From NCBI RefSeq assembly GCF_037976325.1, contig NZ_CP150265.1, positions 758,001-822,000 on the forward strand: DNA of 64,000 nucleotides. The letters run 5' to 3'. The notes beneath the pieces are model-generated. The model ran no database searches and was not told the DNA's origin. It was given only the letters and a program-made list of their open reading frames with translations. The position numbers were made by a program, and so were the translations under genes. This DNA comes from Paenibacillus sp. FSL K6-3182 (GTDB taxonomy: Bacteria; Bacillota; Bacilli; Paenibacillales; Paenibacillaceae). Below are positions 15,204 through 25,251 of this stretch, piece after piece. Each line of letters opens with the position of its first letter. Positions within the stretch are counted from its first letter, which is position 1.

Positions 15204-16595
15204 ATGAAAAGAAAGACGCTTATCTCATTGATTGCAACGCTCTTCATTTTTTCATCCGTGTTGTCAGCATGTGGAGGTAACAATGGAAATAACAAACAAG
15301 AACCTGACAAGGGTTCAGCAAACCCTGCTGCAAGCTCTAATGCAAGCCCGGCTCCAAAGGTTGAAGAGGTTGATCCGTTCAGTATGACGCTTCGTCATAC
15401 GCAGGTGGGCGAAGCCAAGAAGTTTAGGCTTGCCATTCTAGAGGATGCCGTAAAGAAGACGGAGGCAGATGTGCCTGGTTTGAAAATCGAATTTGACCCG
15501 GTTGAGGATAATGCAAATCGGTTCACAAAGCTTCCTGCCGAAATGACTGCTGGCAACCCACCTGAGATTTTTGATTTGTTCGGCGGAGTTGGAGATGCAC
15601 AGAAGTATGCGGCAGCGGGACGGCTGCTTGATCTGACTCCTATTTTAGAGAAGCTTGGCATTAAAGACAGCTTTATCGATTTATCGAGCTTCACCTATGA
15701 TGGCAAAGTATACGGGCTTCCAATCGGCTCGAGCCAAGAGGGCTTCTTTTATAACCAGGAGCTGTTCGATAAATATGGCTTGAAAGAGCCTAAGACTTGG
15801 GAAGAGCTTGAGAACATTATGGCTACGCTTAAGCAAAATAAAATAACGCCTATTGCGATGGCGTCCAAAGCAGCGTGGATTCCGCTTATGCTGGCGAATA
15901 CCCTTTGGTCAAGATATGCCGGCCCTGATGTGAACTTCGGGTTTGAGAATGGTGCTCATAAATGGAATGAGCCTGAAATGGTAGCCGCATTAACGAAATA
16001 TGATGAGTGGCTTGAGAAAGGATATTTCATGAAAGGCGAGCTTGGTTATGAATATGCAGAGATGAGAAACCAAATTATTACTGGAAAAGCAGGTATTTCG
16101 TTTGATGGCATTTGGTCATCCTCTACTTACGCAGATCCAGCGCAAGCAGGTGATATGGTAGGGAAAATAGGTTATTTTCCAATGCCAGCTGTACCTGGAG
16201 GCAAAGGTGACCAAACCTATATTAATGCGAATCATAGCAATGGGTATGGTTTTTCCTCCGATTTGAATGAGAACGAGAAGAAGGCAGTAGAGGCCTTTAT
16301 CAAAAATCTTTACAATGAAGAGTTCCAAAAGCGCGGACTCAAGGAAGATAACTTGCTTCCATCGATGAAGGTAGAAGGAGATATGATGAGCCTGGTTGCA
16401 GATCCGATGCTCAAATCGGCTGCAGCAGCTATCAGTAATGCGGGAGGAACGTTCCCTGTATTTGACGCTCTAGTGCCATCTGAAGTAAATAAACAGCTTG
16501 AAATAGGCATTCAGCAGTTGATTGCACGAAAGACGACACCGCAAAAGCTGCTTGATGAAGTGCAGGCTGTACAGGAAAAAGCAAACAGTAAATAA
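15204..16595 (+). CDS. Sugar ABC transporter substrate-binding lipoprotein (module 1)
   Basis: 463-residue family 1 extracellular solute-binding protein (CUT1 class). The signal peptide ends in the lipobox LSAC near residue 23, followed by an Asn/Gly/Ser-rich linker. The mature part has typical binding-protein segments: PPEIFDLFGG, YGLPIGSSQEGFFYNQELFDKYGL, TWEELENIMATLKQNKITPIAM, and a C-terminal helix bundle. It would capture a sugar or oligosaccharide and hand it to the two permeases encoded next. ATG 15204 has AGGAGGG at about 11 bases. It is the first gene of a five-gene run that ends with its own two-component system. The substrate cannot be read from sequence. Confidence 0.88.
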   Translation: MKRKTLISLIATLFIFSSVLSACGGNNGNNKQEPDKGSANPAASSNASPAPKVEEVDPFSMTLRHTQVGEAKKFRLAILEDAVKKTEADVPGLKIEFDPVEDNANRFTKLPAEMTAGNPPEIFDLFGGVGDAQKYAAAGRLLDLTPILEKLGIKDSFIDLSSFTYDGKVYGLPIGSSQEGFFYNQELFDKYGLKEPKTWEELENIMATLKQNKITPIAMASKAAWIPLMLANTLWSRYAGPDVNFGFENGAHKWNEPEMVAALTKYDEWLEKGYFMKGELGYEYAEMRNQIITGKAGISFDGIWSSSTYADPAQAGDMVGKIGYFPMPAVPGGKGDQTYINANHSNGYGFSSDLNENEKKAVEAFIKNLYNEEFQKRGLKEDNLLPSMKVEGDMMSLVADPMLKSAAAAISNAGGTFPVFDALVPSEVNKQLEIGIQQLIARKTTPQKLLDEVQAVQEKANSK

Positions 16596-16696
16596 AAAAT
16601 AATTTAGGTCACAGGTGTCGTTGGTCGAGGGACTAACGGCGCCTGTTGCCATCCGATCATAGAAACAAGAGTCTGACAACGGAGGAACATGGACCG

Positions 16697-17578
16697 ATGA
16701 ATGATACGTTAAGAAACGGATATGTCTATTGGATGTTTGTGCTGCCGGCAGTTGCACTGTATGCCCTCTTCTTCATGTACCCGATGATAACGACCACTTA
16801 TTATGGATTTACAGATTGGAACGGATTGATGCCCGAGAAGTTTGTCGGACTCGATAACTTCGTTCAAGCACTTCAGAACGACATGTTCGTTCACGCCATC
16901 CGAAACAATCTGATCTTCATCCTGTTTAGTGTTTTTGTACAGGTGCCGCTAATCATTTTCTTTGCTCTACTTATCAGCGGCGTAAAGAGGCTTCGCCGTT
17001 TTTATAAAACGACGGTATTTATGCCATCGATTTTATCAACATCAGTTATCGGCATATTGTGGAGCTTCATCTATGAACCTGAAATTGGTCTTCTAAATCA
17101 ATTTCTTGGACTGTTTGGCGTAGAGCCGATTTACTGGCTGTCAGATACGAAGACGGCACTGTTGTCGGTGCTAATAACCAATGGCTGGCAGTGGATGGGG
17201 TTTTATATCATTTTAGTATTAGCTGCTATACTCTCTTTGCCTAAAGAACTAAACGAGGCGGCAGAAATTGACGGTGCAACAGGCATCCAGCGTGCATTAT
17301 ATATTACCGTGCCGCTAATCATGCCGATTATTTCCGTCGTTATAATGCTGTCAATAGCCGGAGCTATGCGCGTCGTTGATATTGTGCTCGTCATGACGAA
17401 CGGTGGGCCTGCAGGAGAAACGGATGTGATGGCTTCCTATATGGTGCTGCAAGCGACGCAGACTGGGCAATACGGCTACGGAACCGCGATCGCTATTCTT
17501 ATCTTTGTATTCGCGCTCGTTCTTACAGGCTTATATCAATTGCTGTTCGCTAGGAAGCAGGAAAGGATTGAATACTGA
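16697..17578 (+). CDS. Sugar ABC transporter permease, MalF type (module 1)
   Basis: 293-residue permease with six membrane segments and the binding-protein-dependent transport signature, an EAA loop (LPKELNEAAEIDGATGIQRAL...) near residues 183-205 that docks the ATPase. The N-terminal FVLPAVALYALFFMYPM and YYGFTDWNG are typical of the MalF/UgpA class. ATG 16697 follows GGAGG by 11 bases; an earlier in-frame ATG at 16646 lacks a site. Its stop overlaps the start of the next permease gene (TGATG), which indicates coupled synthesis of the heterodimer. Confidence 0.88.
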   Translation: MNDTLRNGYVYWMFVLPAVALYALFFMYPMITTTYYGFTDWNGLMPEKFVGLDNFVQALQNDMFVHAIRNNLIFILFSVFVQVPLIIFFALLISGVKRLRRFYKTTVFMPSILSTSVIGILWSFIYEPEIGLLNQFLGLFGVEPIYWLSDTKTALLSVLITNGWQWMGFYIILVLAAILSLPKELNEAAEIDGATGIQRALYITVPLIMPIISVVIMLSIAGAMRVVDIVLVMTNGGPAGETDVMASYMVLQATQTGQYGYGTAIAILIFVFALVLTGLYQLLFARKQERIEY

Positions 17579-18408
17579 TGGTGGCAGCATGGAAAAAAAG
17601 CGTTCCTCATGTCATATTGCTGCTCTATGTAGCAGCTATTCTGTATCCATTTGTGTTCGTCATTTTCTCTTCATTAAAGGTAAGCAATCAATCGATTGCA
17701 AGTAATCCGTGGGGATTTCCGTTTGATCTGAAATTTGAGAACTATATAACAACATGGGTTGAGGCGAAAATAAATGTTTATTTTATAAATAGTTTTTACC
17801 TTGCTACCAGCGCAGCAATCATTGGTGTACTTCTGGCTGCAGCCATGGCGTTTGCGATTACGCGTATGAAGTTTGGCAAATTAAGCAGCGTGCTTACTCA
17901 GCTTGTGCTGGTAGGGCTTCTCATTCCCGGGAATGCGTTATTTATTTCACAGTACATTTTGGTTAAGGACTTGCATATTTTGAACACGCACTGGGCTCTG
18001 TTCTTTCCTTATGTAGCAGGCGCAATCCCGACGAGCGTGTTGCTGATCGCTGCCTTCATGCGCTCCATTCCAAGAGATTTGGAAGAAGCCGCTATTATGG
18101 ATGGCTTGAACGCGGTTGGTTTGTTTTTCAAAATCGTATTTCCACTTACTGTTCCTGCACTCGTGACCGTATTTATTATTAATTTTCTTGGAAATTGGAA
18201 TGAGTTTTTGCTGGCTAACTTCTTTCTCAATAAAGACATACTACGTACTCTTCCAGTTGGAATGGTAGGCTTCCGAGATACGTATCAGACGAATTATGCA
18301 CAGGTTTGTGCGGGAATCGTGTATTCAGTATTGCCAGTTCTGATAATATATGCCATTCTTCAAGAGAAGATTATTGAAGGATTAACAGCGGGCAGCGTGA
18401 AGGGCTAG
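17578..18408 (+). CDS. Sugar ABC transporter permease, MalG type (module 1)
   Basis: 276-residue partner permease with six membrane segments. Its EAA loop (IPRDLEEAAIMDGLNAVGLFFKI) is at about 163-185, and the C-terminal GLTAGSVKG is characteristic of MalG/UgpE-class subunits. It starts in a one-base overlap with the previous stop. No ATP-binding subunit is encoded in this operon, so a shared MsmX/MsmK-like ATPase encoded elsewhere is probable. Confidence 0.88.
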   Translation: MVAAWKKSVPHVILLLYVAAILYPFVFVIFSSLKVSNQSIASNPWGFPFDLKFENYITTWVEAKINVYFINSFYLATSAAIIGVLLAAAMAFAITRMKFGKLSSVLTQLVLVGLLIPGNALFISQYILVKDLHILNTHWALFFPYVAGAIPTSVLLIAAFMRSIPRDLEEAAIMDGLNAVGLFFKIVFPLTVPALVTVFIINFLGNWNEFLLANFFLNKDILRTLPVGMVGFRDTYQTNYAQVCAGIVYSVLPVLIIYAILQEKIIEGLTAGSVKG

Positions 18409-18431
18409 CGCGAGAGAGGCGGGGTAATGGC

Positions 18432-20237
18432 ATGAACTTACGGCTGAAGTTGTTTGCGGCATTTTGTCTGCTCATCATTATTCCGCTTATACTGCTTGGC
18501 GTGTCTTCCTACTATATTATTTCAAAAACAATTGAGCAGAAGTATTCAGAGCAATCTGAACTGACCTTGCGGGCATTAAGCCAGACGGTCAGCTTTCTGT
18601 ATCAAGAAATGGATAAGGTGACTGATAACACGATTTCTAACGCTGCGCTGCAAAATATTATTCATGAGAGCGGCAAGAAGGAGGATGGAGATACCTCCTT
18701 GAACCATTACTTGCAATTGAAGGACCTGCAGACAAGCTTCCGTGATTTGTTGATTAATCATCCTTCGGTTAGCTACTCACTCTTATATGTTATGAATGAC
18801 CAGAGCAGTATTCCTTACATGGATTCATTTGAATGGCTCACGATAGATAAATTGCAAGGATTGCCTCTCTATAAAGAGGTGTTAGCACTAAGCGGAAGGC
18901 CAAAATGGATTGGTCCGTACGAGTATGAAGAGCTGACAGGACAAAGGCAAGTTTTTACGCAAATTAGGACGGTCAAGGATGTTAATACGCTTAACGATAT
19001 CGGAGTTCTGTTCGTACAAATGAAAGGGTCGGAGCTCGAATCGGTATTTCGTACCTTTCGAAATAGCCAGCGAGGGAAGGAAACGCGATTTTTCATAGTG
19101 AATGGGAATGGCATCATTATGTTTGATAGCAGCTTGAAAGATCAAAGCAGGTTATTCATCGAATTTACAACGATTAACTCGTCGAGTGGTGAAGATTATG
19201 CCATGACGAGGCATGCCTTCGATGGGCAGGACAGTCTAGTAACAAGCATCGGTCTAGACCGGGAAAACTGGCGGTTAATTGCCGTAACATCATGGGATTC
19301 GCTATCAGGTGAAATTACTAGATATGTGAATTGGCTTATCGCCATTACATTGCTTTGTGCGCTTTCTGCACTACTATTTAACCTCGTATTCGTCAATCGC
19401 ATTACGAAATCGATCAGCCGGATTGTGCGCCAAATGCGGCGTGTTGAGGATGGGGATTTGAGCGTCAGAGCTGAGGAGCGGGGCAATGATGAACTATTTT
19501 TGCTCGCCAGGGGCTTCAACAACCAAGTCGCTAAAGTTGGCGATCTGCTTGTTCAGGTGAAGAGGGAACAGCATAGGAAAACGCGTGCGGAGCTGAGGGT
19601 GCTGCAAGCACAAATAAAACCTCATTTTCTATTTAACACTTTGGAATCAATCAATGCGCTTGCCTTGCAAAATCGAGGGAAAACCGTCAGTCAGATGGTA
19701 CAACGGCTGGGGAGCATATTACGAATTAGTATTCAAGATAAAGAGGAAATTACCATCCGCGAGGAGCTTGAGCATTTAAGAAGCTACTTGGACATTCAAA
19801 AGCTGCGTTTTGGCGATCTATTTGAGTTTAATTTGGAAATGCCGGAAACTTACTTGCAATACGGCATATTAAAGCTGACTCTACAGCCGCTTGTAGAAAA
19901 TTGCATTCAGCATGGTTTTGAGGGAATTGAATATCCGGGTATTATACGTGTTCATGCGGGAGAAGAAAACGGGAATCTTATCATTTGGATCGAAGATAAT
20001 GGACTTGGCATAAGGGATGAGGTGCTGAGCAAGTTTCAATACATGTCCCCTGATGACGACTTCTTGCACAATATGCCGAAAGCCCGTGAATTGACGGAGC
20101 GCAGAGGTCTTGGCGTACGCAATGTAGCAGATCGACTTCGTATCCATTATGGCTCCTATTATGGCGTAATGATTTGCTCAGAACTGAAGCAAGGAACGAT
20201 AATGAAATGCATCATTCCGAAAAAAATGCCGAGGTGA
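18432..20237 (+). CDS. YesM-type sensor histidine kinase (module 1)
   Basis: 601-residue membrane kinase of the LytS/YesM class. Order: membrane segment about 7-30, extracellular sensor about 31-295, second membrane segment about 297-322, HAMP-like stretch about 323-375, His_kinase domain with phosphoacceptor His398 in the PHFLFN motif, and a HATPase domain (VENCIQHGFEG, then EDNGLGI, then RGLGVRNVADRL). It probably senses the sugar, or sugar-loaded binding protein, at the cell surface and phosphorylates the regulator encoded next. ATG 18432 lies 24 bases after the permease stop, behind GGCGGGG. Confidence 0.88.
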   Translation: MNLRLKLFAAFCLLIIIPLILLGVSSYYIISKTIEQKYSEQSELTLRALSQTVSFLYQEMDKVTDNTISNAALQNIIHESGKKEDGDTSLNHYLQLKDLQTSFRDLLINHPSVSYSLLYVMNDQSSIPYMDSFEWLTIDKLQGLPLYKEVLALSGRPKWIGPYEYEELTGQRQVFTQIRTVKDVNTLNDIGVLFVQMKGSELESVFRTFRNSQRGKETRFFIVNGNGIIMFDSSLKDQSRLFIEFTTINSSSGEDYAMTRHAFDGQDSLVTSIGLDRENWRLIAVTSWDSLSGEITRYVNWLIAITLLCALSALLFNLVFVNRITKSISRIVRQMRRVEDGDLSVRAEERGNDELFLLARGFNNQVAKVGDLLVQVKREQHRKTRAELRVLQAQIKPHFLFNTLESINALALQNRGKTVSQMVQRLGSILRISIQDKEEITIREELEHLRSYLDIQKLRFGDLFEFNLEMPETYLQYGILKLTLQPLVENCIQHGFEGIEYPGIIRVHAGEENGNLIIWIEDNGLGIRDEVLSKFQYMSPDDDFLHNMPKARELTERRGLGVRNVADRLRIHYGSYYGVMICSELKQGTIMKCIIPKKMPR

Positions 20238-20243
20238 TCGTAA

Positions 20244-21845
20244 GTGAGATTGAAAGCTATGCTTGTTGATGATGAGCATCTTATTCTCGAAAATCTTCGT
20301 TATGCGATTGGCTGGGAAGCACTCGGCATCGATATCGTAGGTGTAGCTACGAATGGAGTCAAGGCACTAGAAGCAGCGGAGCAGCTTCGTCCCGATCTCG
20401 TACTAAGCGATATTCGCATGCCATTAATGGATGGCATTGTTATGCTGCAGCAAATGAGAGAAAGAAGTCACGATTGCGAAGTCATTATGCTGACAGGTTA
20501 TACAGAGTTCGAATATGCGCGCTCGGTGCTGCGTTCCGGCGCTCGAGATTACGTATTAAAGCCTATTAATTATGAGGAGCTGGAGCGAGTTGTTGCGGAT
20601 TCCGCTCGCGACATTCGGAAGAGAAAGCAGCAGCAGAGAGCGAATATGGCCAGCCAAGGTTCAGCCATTGAGCTTGCCTATGAGAAGATGCTCATTAATG
20701 CTTTGCTGGACAGCTCACTTGTATCCGCGAATAAGCTGCTGCATGGCGATAATACCGATCGAAGCTCTCTTTCGTATTTGTTTCTGCTTATTGATCTGGA
20801 TGCTTATGTGCAGGACTGTCAGATTTGGAATGAGAAGGAGAGAGCCTTGTGGAATTTTGCTGTACGCAATGTGTTAGAGGATACGGCTAAGCAAATGGGC
20901 TTCCGCTATGTCATCGTACAGCTTCGCGAGGGTGAATGGTGTCTGCTTCTAGAATGGTCGGCGGAAGATGGGCGATTGGATAAAGGACGGGCAACCTATT
21001 ATGCTGCTAGACTGCAGGAATCAGTGAAGTTGTTTACTTCAAAAACAATTAGTCTTTCTTGTAAACCTAAGCTGCTCGTTTTGCAAGAATTGGCTGATGG
21101 ATATCGGAGCCTCCAGCTTGCTCTGCAGCTAACACCTGAGCGCAGCTCGGCACTTATTGTCGCTTCAGATAGCACGCGCAGCAGCAATGAATTGGATGTT
21201 ATTTTGTGGCAGGATATGGAGCAAGTGATTGATGGGTTAAAGAAGCTGAACCGTGTTCAGGTTGAGCATGCATGGACAAAGCTGACGGAGAGATTAAGAG
21301 CTGAAGCGATACATTCGCATACGCTCGTCGATCGTTTTTTGCATTATTTAAACCTTCATTTAATGCGAGAGCTTAGAGATATGCGGTTGCTTTCAGAGCA
21401 GCAGCAGAAGGAGCTATGGGGTAAATTAGAGCGCAAAGGGACGACAAAGAGCATGCTCGGCGATGTGAAGAGCATTATCGATTGCTGCATGCAGGCTGCT
21501 AGCAGCCGAAGAACGAATGAGGTATTGATGGGGCAGGCGAAGGATTATATTAGCCGCCATATCGCTAAGGATTTAAGTATTGACGAGTTGGCAGACTTTC
21601 TTGATATTAGCGGCAGTTATTTCAGTATGCTGTTTAAGCAGTATTTTAAAGAAACGTTCGTGGAATACGTAACAAAGCAGCGGATTGAGCTAGCCCAATC
21701 CTTTCTTATACTCAGCAATTACGCGATTGGAGAAATAGGCAAGCTCGTCGGTTTCGCAGAACGGCGATACTTCACGAGAGTGTTCCATAAATATGTTGGT
21801 GTAACACCCTCTGAATATCGCGACTTGAAGAAGGATAAAGAATAA
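20244..21845 (+). CDS. YesN-type AraC response regulator (module 1)
   Basis: 533-residue regulator with a receiver domain at about 1-125 (acidic pocket Asp9-Asp10, phosphoacceptor Asp56 in LSDIRMP, conserved Lys in LKPINY). A middle region of about 300 residues has no clear family. A C-terminal AraC DNA-binding domain (about 435-530) has two helix-turn-helices: LSIDELADFLDISGSYFSMLFK and IGEIGKLVGFAERRYFTRVF. It should activate the sugar operon when phosphorylated. GTG 20244 is preceded by GAGGTGAT and lies seven bases after the kinase stop. It ends only 15 bases from the convergent MHYT kinase gene, with no obvious terminator between. Confidence 0.88.
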   Translation: MRLKAMLVDDEHLILENLRYAIGWEALGIDIVGVATNGVKALEAAEQLRPDLVLSDIRMPLMDGIVMLQQMRERSHDCEVIMLTGYTEFEYARSVLRSGARDYVLKPINYEELERVVADSARDIRKRKQQQRANMASQGSAIELAYEKMLINALLDSSLVSANKLLHGDNTDRSSLSYLFLLIDLDAYVQDCQIWNEKERALWNFAVRNVLEDTAKQMGFRYVIVQLREGEWCLLLEWSAEDGRLDKGRATYYAARLQESVKLFTSKTISLSCKPKLLVLQELADGYRSLQLALQLTPERSSALIVASDSTRSSNELDVILWQDMEQVIDGLKKLNRVQVEHAWTKLTERLRAEAIHSHTLVDRFLHYLNLHLMRELRDMRLLSEQQQKELWGKLERKGTTKSMLGDVKSIIDCCMQAASSRRTNEVLMGQAKDYISRHIAKDLSIDELADFLDISGSYFSMLFKQYFKETFVEYVTKQRIELAQSFLILSNYAIGEIGKLVGFAERRYFTRVFHKYVGVTPSEYRDLKKDKE

Positions 21846-21860
21846 GCGATAATGGCTGAG

Positions 21861-23444
21861 CTAGACTCGCGAGATCGGAATCCAGCAAATGAAGATGCTT
21901 CCCACCCCGGGCTCGCTCTCAACGGAAATATGTCCGCCCATTACGGAACAGAATCGGCTGCTTATGGCAAGCCCAAGCCCAGTACCGCCGTATTTGCGAG
22001 TGGTGGAAGCATCGGCTTGGGTGAACGGCTGAAATAATTTGTCCAGCTGCTCAGGGCTCATGCCAATGCCAGAATCTTTGATAAGAAAGCTAAAGCCTGG
22101 TTTTCCTTCCTTATCTTCTTCATAGACGTTAAATTGGATAGCTCCATTATGGGTGAACTTACTAGCATTGCTAAGCAAATTTAATAGGATTTGGCGCAGC
22201 TTTGTAACATCAGCCATCATTTCACCCCGTACATAGTGAGTTTGCAGCTGGTTGCCATTACTTTCAATAAGCGGTTTTATGGTTGTAATGACATCTTGGA
22301 TTAAATCATGAACCTGAAACATCTCTTCATGGATTTCCATCTTGCCTTCTTCAATTTTTGAAATGTCCAAAATATCATTAATGAGGGAGAGCAGATGCCT
22401 TCCGCTTTTTCCGATTTTGCCTAAATCCTCTACAAACGTCTGCTCACCAAGCTCCTCAGCCTCCTCGATCAGCATCTCACTATAGCCAATGATGGCGTTC
22501 AGCGGTGTCCGAAGCTCATGGCTCATATTGGCAAGAAATTGGCTCTTGATCCGATTGGCTTTAATCGCTTCATCATGGGCCTTCTCCAGCTGCGCTGTCC
22601 GCTCCTTAACCATCTGCTCCAAGTGTTCGTTGAGCTGCCGCAATTCATGGTTTATTTTTAGAATCTCATCCGACTTATCCTGTATTTCAGAGTCTTTAAC
22701 AGAGAACTTATTGGAAATATAGATACCGATAAGCGACATGCCTAATGTAAATAGCGTTCCTCCGGAAATGATATAAGCGAGCCATTGTTGATTCAGAATC
22801 ATCCCAGATTCCGCACTGTGCAAATGGATATTCTCTATATCAAAATGCGCAGCCATCATGCCGATATAATGCATGCCAACGACTGCAGCTCCCATTAACA
22901 ATCCACTACCCAGCTTCTTCCACATATGTCCGCGCTTGTTCTCACTGCCTTTACGAAAATAAAATGAAAGCCACAAGGCCGCAACTGAGGCCACAACAGC
23001 AATAATAATAGATAACGTGAAATAAATAGGATCGTAGGTGATCTCAATCATCATAGCTTCCATGCCGATGTAATGCATCGTTACTATACCGCTTGCCAGC
23101 AATATTCCCCCGCTAAGCAATTGAGGCAGCGAAAGCTGGTTTCTACCGACGATATGAAGGGCCAAAAAAGAAGCCACTATAGCTACAATAACCGAGAGTA
23201 CAACGGTTGGCATATGATATGCAATGGGAACGGGCAGAGAAAAGGCGAGCATTCCAACAAAATGCATCGACCAAATGCCCATACCCATAGCGCAAGCGCC
23301 AAATAGGAGCCATAACCAACGTTTTCTATTATGCGTAGTACTTATTCGTCCGACCAAATCAAGCACCGTATAAGAGGCAACGACCGCTACAAGATATGAA
23401 AAGATGACCAATACGATATCGTATGTTCCATGAGCATGATTCAT
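21861..23444 (-). CDS. MHYT-domain sensor histidine kinase
   Basis: 527-residue membrane kinase. Seven hydrophobic segments (about 8-245) carry three MHYT-type motifs: MHFVGM at 60-65, MHYIGM at 123-128 and MHYIGM at 191-196. MHYT domains are proposed to bind metal, probably copper, through the Met/His residues and to sense oxygen, nitric oxide or carbon monoxide. A coiled coil (about 250-298) leads to a HisKA domain with His309 in [17 protein letters not shown], then HATPase boxes ([25 protein letters not shown]). It has no receiver of its own. Its kinase core is clearly paralogous to that of the hybrid kinase at 25.3 kb, across the divergent promoter region. ATG 23444 follows AGGAGT. Confidence 0.88.
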   Translation of the reverse strand: MNHAHGTYDIVLVIFSYLVAVVASYTVLDLVGRISTTHNRKRWLWLLFGACAMGMGIWSMHFVGMLAFSLPVPIAYHMPTVVLSVIVAIVASFLALHIVGRNQLSLPQLLSGGILLASGIVTMHYIGMEAMMIEITYDPIYFTLSIIIAVVASVAALWLSFYFRKGSENKRGHMWKKLGSGLLMGAAVVGMHYIGMMAAHFDIENIHLHSAESGMILNQQWLAYIISGGTLFTLGMSLIGIYISNKFSVKDSEIQDKSDEILKINHELRQLNEHLEQMVKERTAQLEKAHDEAIKANRIKSQFLANMSHELRTPLNAIIGYSEMLIEEAEELGEQTFVEDLGKIGKSGRHLLSLINDILDISKIEEGKMEIHEEMFQVHDLIQDVITTIKPLIESNGNQLQTHYVRGEMMADVTKLRQILLNLLSNASKFTHNGAIQFNVYEEDKEGKPGFSFLIKDSGIGMSPEQLDKLFQPFTQADASTTRKYGGTGLGLAISSRFCSVMGGHISVESEPGVGSIFICWIPISRV

Positions 23445-23639
23445 TTTCTAACCAACTCCTACTCGGTTCATTATGGCAAAGGTTACACTTCGACAAAATA
23501 TGAGAAATTCCCTTCCTTATCCTATTTTCGAAATCAAAAGCTTAGCAAGAACTCTCTCGATTAATGTCGAATGATGTTCTATAATGATAGCAAGTATGGA
23601 AAGATTATCTAATAATCAAAGAACAAATGAGGATAAATT
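23445..23639. promoter_or_regulatory. Divergent promoter region of the gas-sensing locus
   Basis: The 195 bases between the MHYT kinase and HD-GYP genes hold a TATAAT at 23580-23585 for the rightward operon; the -35 is weak. TCGA-TTAATG-TCGA, a small dyad, lies just upstream of it. The leftward promoter was not resolved. Confidence 0.35.
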
Positions 23640-24707
23640 ATGGATGAGCTATGGATGAAATCCGCAAAGTTTCTGATTGTAGATGATCAGGAATATAATA
23701 TCAGTCTCCTAGAGCGTATATTGTCACGAGCGGGTTATACGAATTTGTTCACGACCACAGATGCAACGCAGCTAGAGACGCTATACCGGGCCAATCAGCC
23801 CGATATTATTTTGTTAGATTTACATATGCCTGTTATGGATGGATTATCGGCGCTGCAGCATTTAAGAAAATGGAAGCAAGAAGGGGAATATTTGCCGGTT
23901 CTTGTCCTAACAGCGGATGTGACACCCGAGGCCAGAACGCGGGTGCTGCATGAAGGTGCCAACGATTTTATTACAAAACCTTTTGATCGGATGGAAGTTG
24001 TCCTGCGCATTCAAAACTTTTTGAAGACAAGATATTACCATCTGAAGCTTCAAGAGCAAAACTACAATTTGGAGCAGCGGGTTCGTGAACGCACCAAAGA
24101 GATTGAACAGGCCAAAAATGAAATTTTGAACGTACTTGGGCGTACAGCGGAATATCGTGATGATGAGACGGGGCAGCATACGCAGCGAGTGGGTGATATG
24201 GCTGGAAGGCTTGCAACTGATTTAGGGTTGTCGGCAGAGGAAGCAGCTCTTATTAGACGGGCAGCACCTTTGCATGATATCGGAAAAATCGGAATCTCAG
24301 ACAGCATCCTGCTGAAGCCGGGAAGGTTCTTGCCAGAGGAATTCGAAAAGATGAAGCTGCATACGGAAATTGGCGCCAGCATTTTGGAGGGAAGCCAGTT
24401 CCCGGTTCTGCAATTAGCCAAAAGCATCGCGCTATCTCATCATGAGAAATGGAATGGGACAGGTTATCCGAATGGACTTAGCGGAGAAGATATTCCACTT
24501 GCCGGTAGAATCGTAGCGATCGCTGACTTCTATGATGCCCTGACGCATGAGCGACCGTACAAACGGGCATGGACACAAGAGGAAGCCATTGCTGAAATTA
24601 AGCTTCAGAGCGGAGTTCATTTTGATCCTAAGGTCGTAGAGGCCTTTTTGCGTGTAATAGAGAGCAGCAGTGAAGATGAGAGAGAACGAGAGGATGTTCA
24701 GTTGTGA
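23640..24707 (+). CDS. Response regulator with HD-GYP domain (predicted cyclic-di-GMP phosphodiesterase)
   Basis: 355-residue RpfG-type protein. The receiver domain (about 9-128) has its phosphoacceptor at Asp60 (LLDLHMP). A helical linker follows (about 130-165), then an HD-GYP domain (about 170-340) with the key motifs HTQRV, LHDIGKIGI, HTEIGA, ALSHHEKWNGTGYP and ADFYDALT. All metal-binding residues and the GYP signature appear intact, so hydrolysis of cyclic-di-GMP is likely. It is the first gene of a four-gene run with H-NOX, hybrid kinase and receiver; its stop overlaps the H-NOX start by four bases. ATG 23640 is preceded by GAGGA. Confidence 0.88.
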   Translation: MDELWMKSAKFLIVDDQEYNISLLERILSRAGYTNLFTTTDATQLETLYRANQPDIILLDLHMPVMDGLSALQHLRKWKQEGEYLPVLVLTADVTPEARTRVLHEGANDFITKPFDRMEVVLRIQNFLKTRYYHLKLQEQNYNLEQRVRERTKEIEQAKNEILNVLGRTAEYRDDETGQHTQRVGDMAGRLATDLGLSAEEAALIRRAAPLHDIGKIGISDSILLKPGRFLPEEFEKMKLHTEIGASILEGSQFPVLQLAKSIALSHHEKWNGTGYPNGLSGEDIPLAGRIVAIADFYDALTHERPYKRAWTQEEAIAEIKLQSGVHFDPKVVEAFLRVIESSSEDEREREDVQL

Positions 24708-25243
24708 AAGGAATGGTGTTCACATCTTTTTTGGAAATGGTAGAAAACAAGTTTTCCCTGAAGCTGGTAGATGAAATTATTGAAGCTGCAGAGCTGCCTT
24801 CAGGAGGAAGCTATACAACGGTTGGCACATATGACCACCATGAGATGATTAAATTGATCGTGGAGCTTAACGCTCGAACCCAGATCCCTGTGCCTGACCT
24901 CATTCGAACATTTGGCGAATATTTATTTGGCCAGCTGCTAGATATGCATCCTGACTTTATGGTGGAGAATAGCACCGTATTTGAGTTTTTGCAGAAGGTC
25001 GACAGCTATATCCATGTAGAAGTGCGCAAGCTTTATCCTGGAGCGGAGCTTCCAGCGTTTCAATATGACACTTCTATACCGGGTACTTTGATTATGACGT
25101 ACAACTCCTCACGGCCGTTCGCTGATTTGGCTGAAGGACTTATTCTAGGCTGCGTGGCGCACTATGGAGAAGCAATAGATGTGAAAAGAATCGATTTGGC
25201 AGATGGAACGTCTGCCCGTTTTGAATTAACCCAAGTGGGGTGA
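24704..25243 (+). CDS. H-NOX (heme nitric oxide/oxygen binding) sensor protein
   Basis: 179-residue stand-alone HNOB domain, the normal length for bacterial H-NOX. The proximal heme ligand is probably His104 (SYIHVEVRKLYPGAELP), and the heme-propionate clamp YxSxR is present as Tyr133-Asn-Ser135-Ser-Arg137. It should bind heme and sense nitric oxide; whether it also binds oxygen cannot be told by eye. It has no output domain, so it must act through a partner, most likely the hybrid kinase encoded next, which lacks a sensor of its own. GTG 24704 overlaps the previous stop (GTGA), a sign of translational coupling. Confidence 0.9.
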   Translation: MKGMVFTSFLEMVENKFSLKLVDEIIEAAELPSGGSYTTVGTYDHHEMIKLIVELNARTQIPVPDLIRTFGEYLFGQLLDMHPDFMVENSTVFEFLQKVDSYIHVEVRKLYPGAELPAFQYDTSIPGTLIMTYNSSRPFADLAEGLILGCVAHYGEAIDVKRIDLADGTSARFELTQVG

Positions 25244-25251
25244 ACCATGCC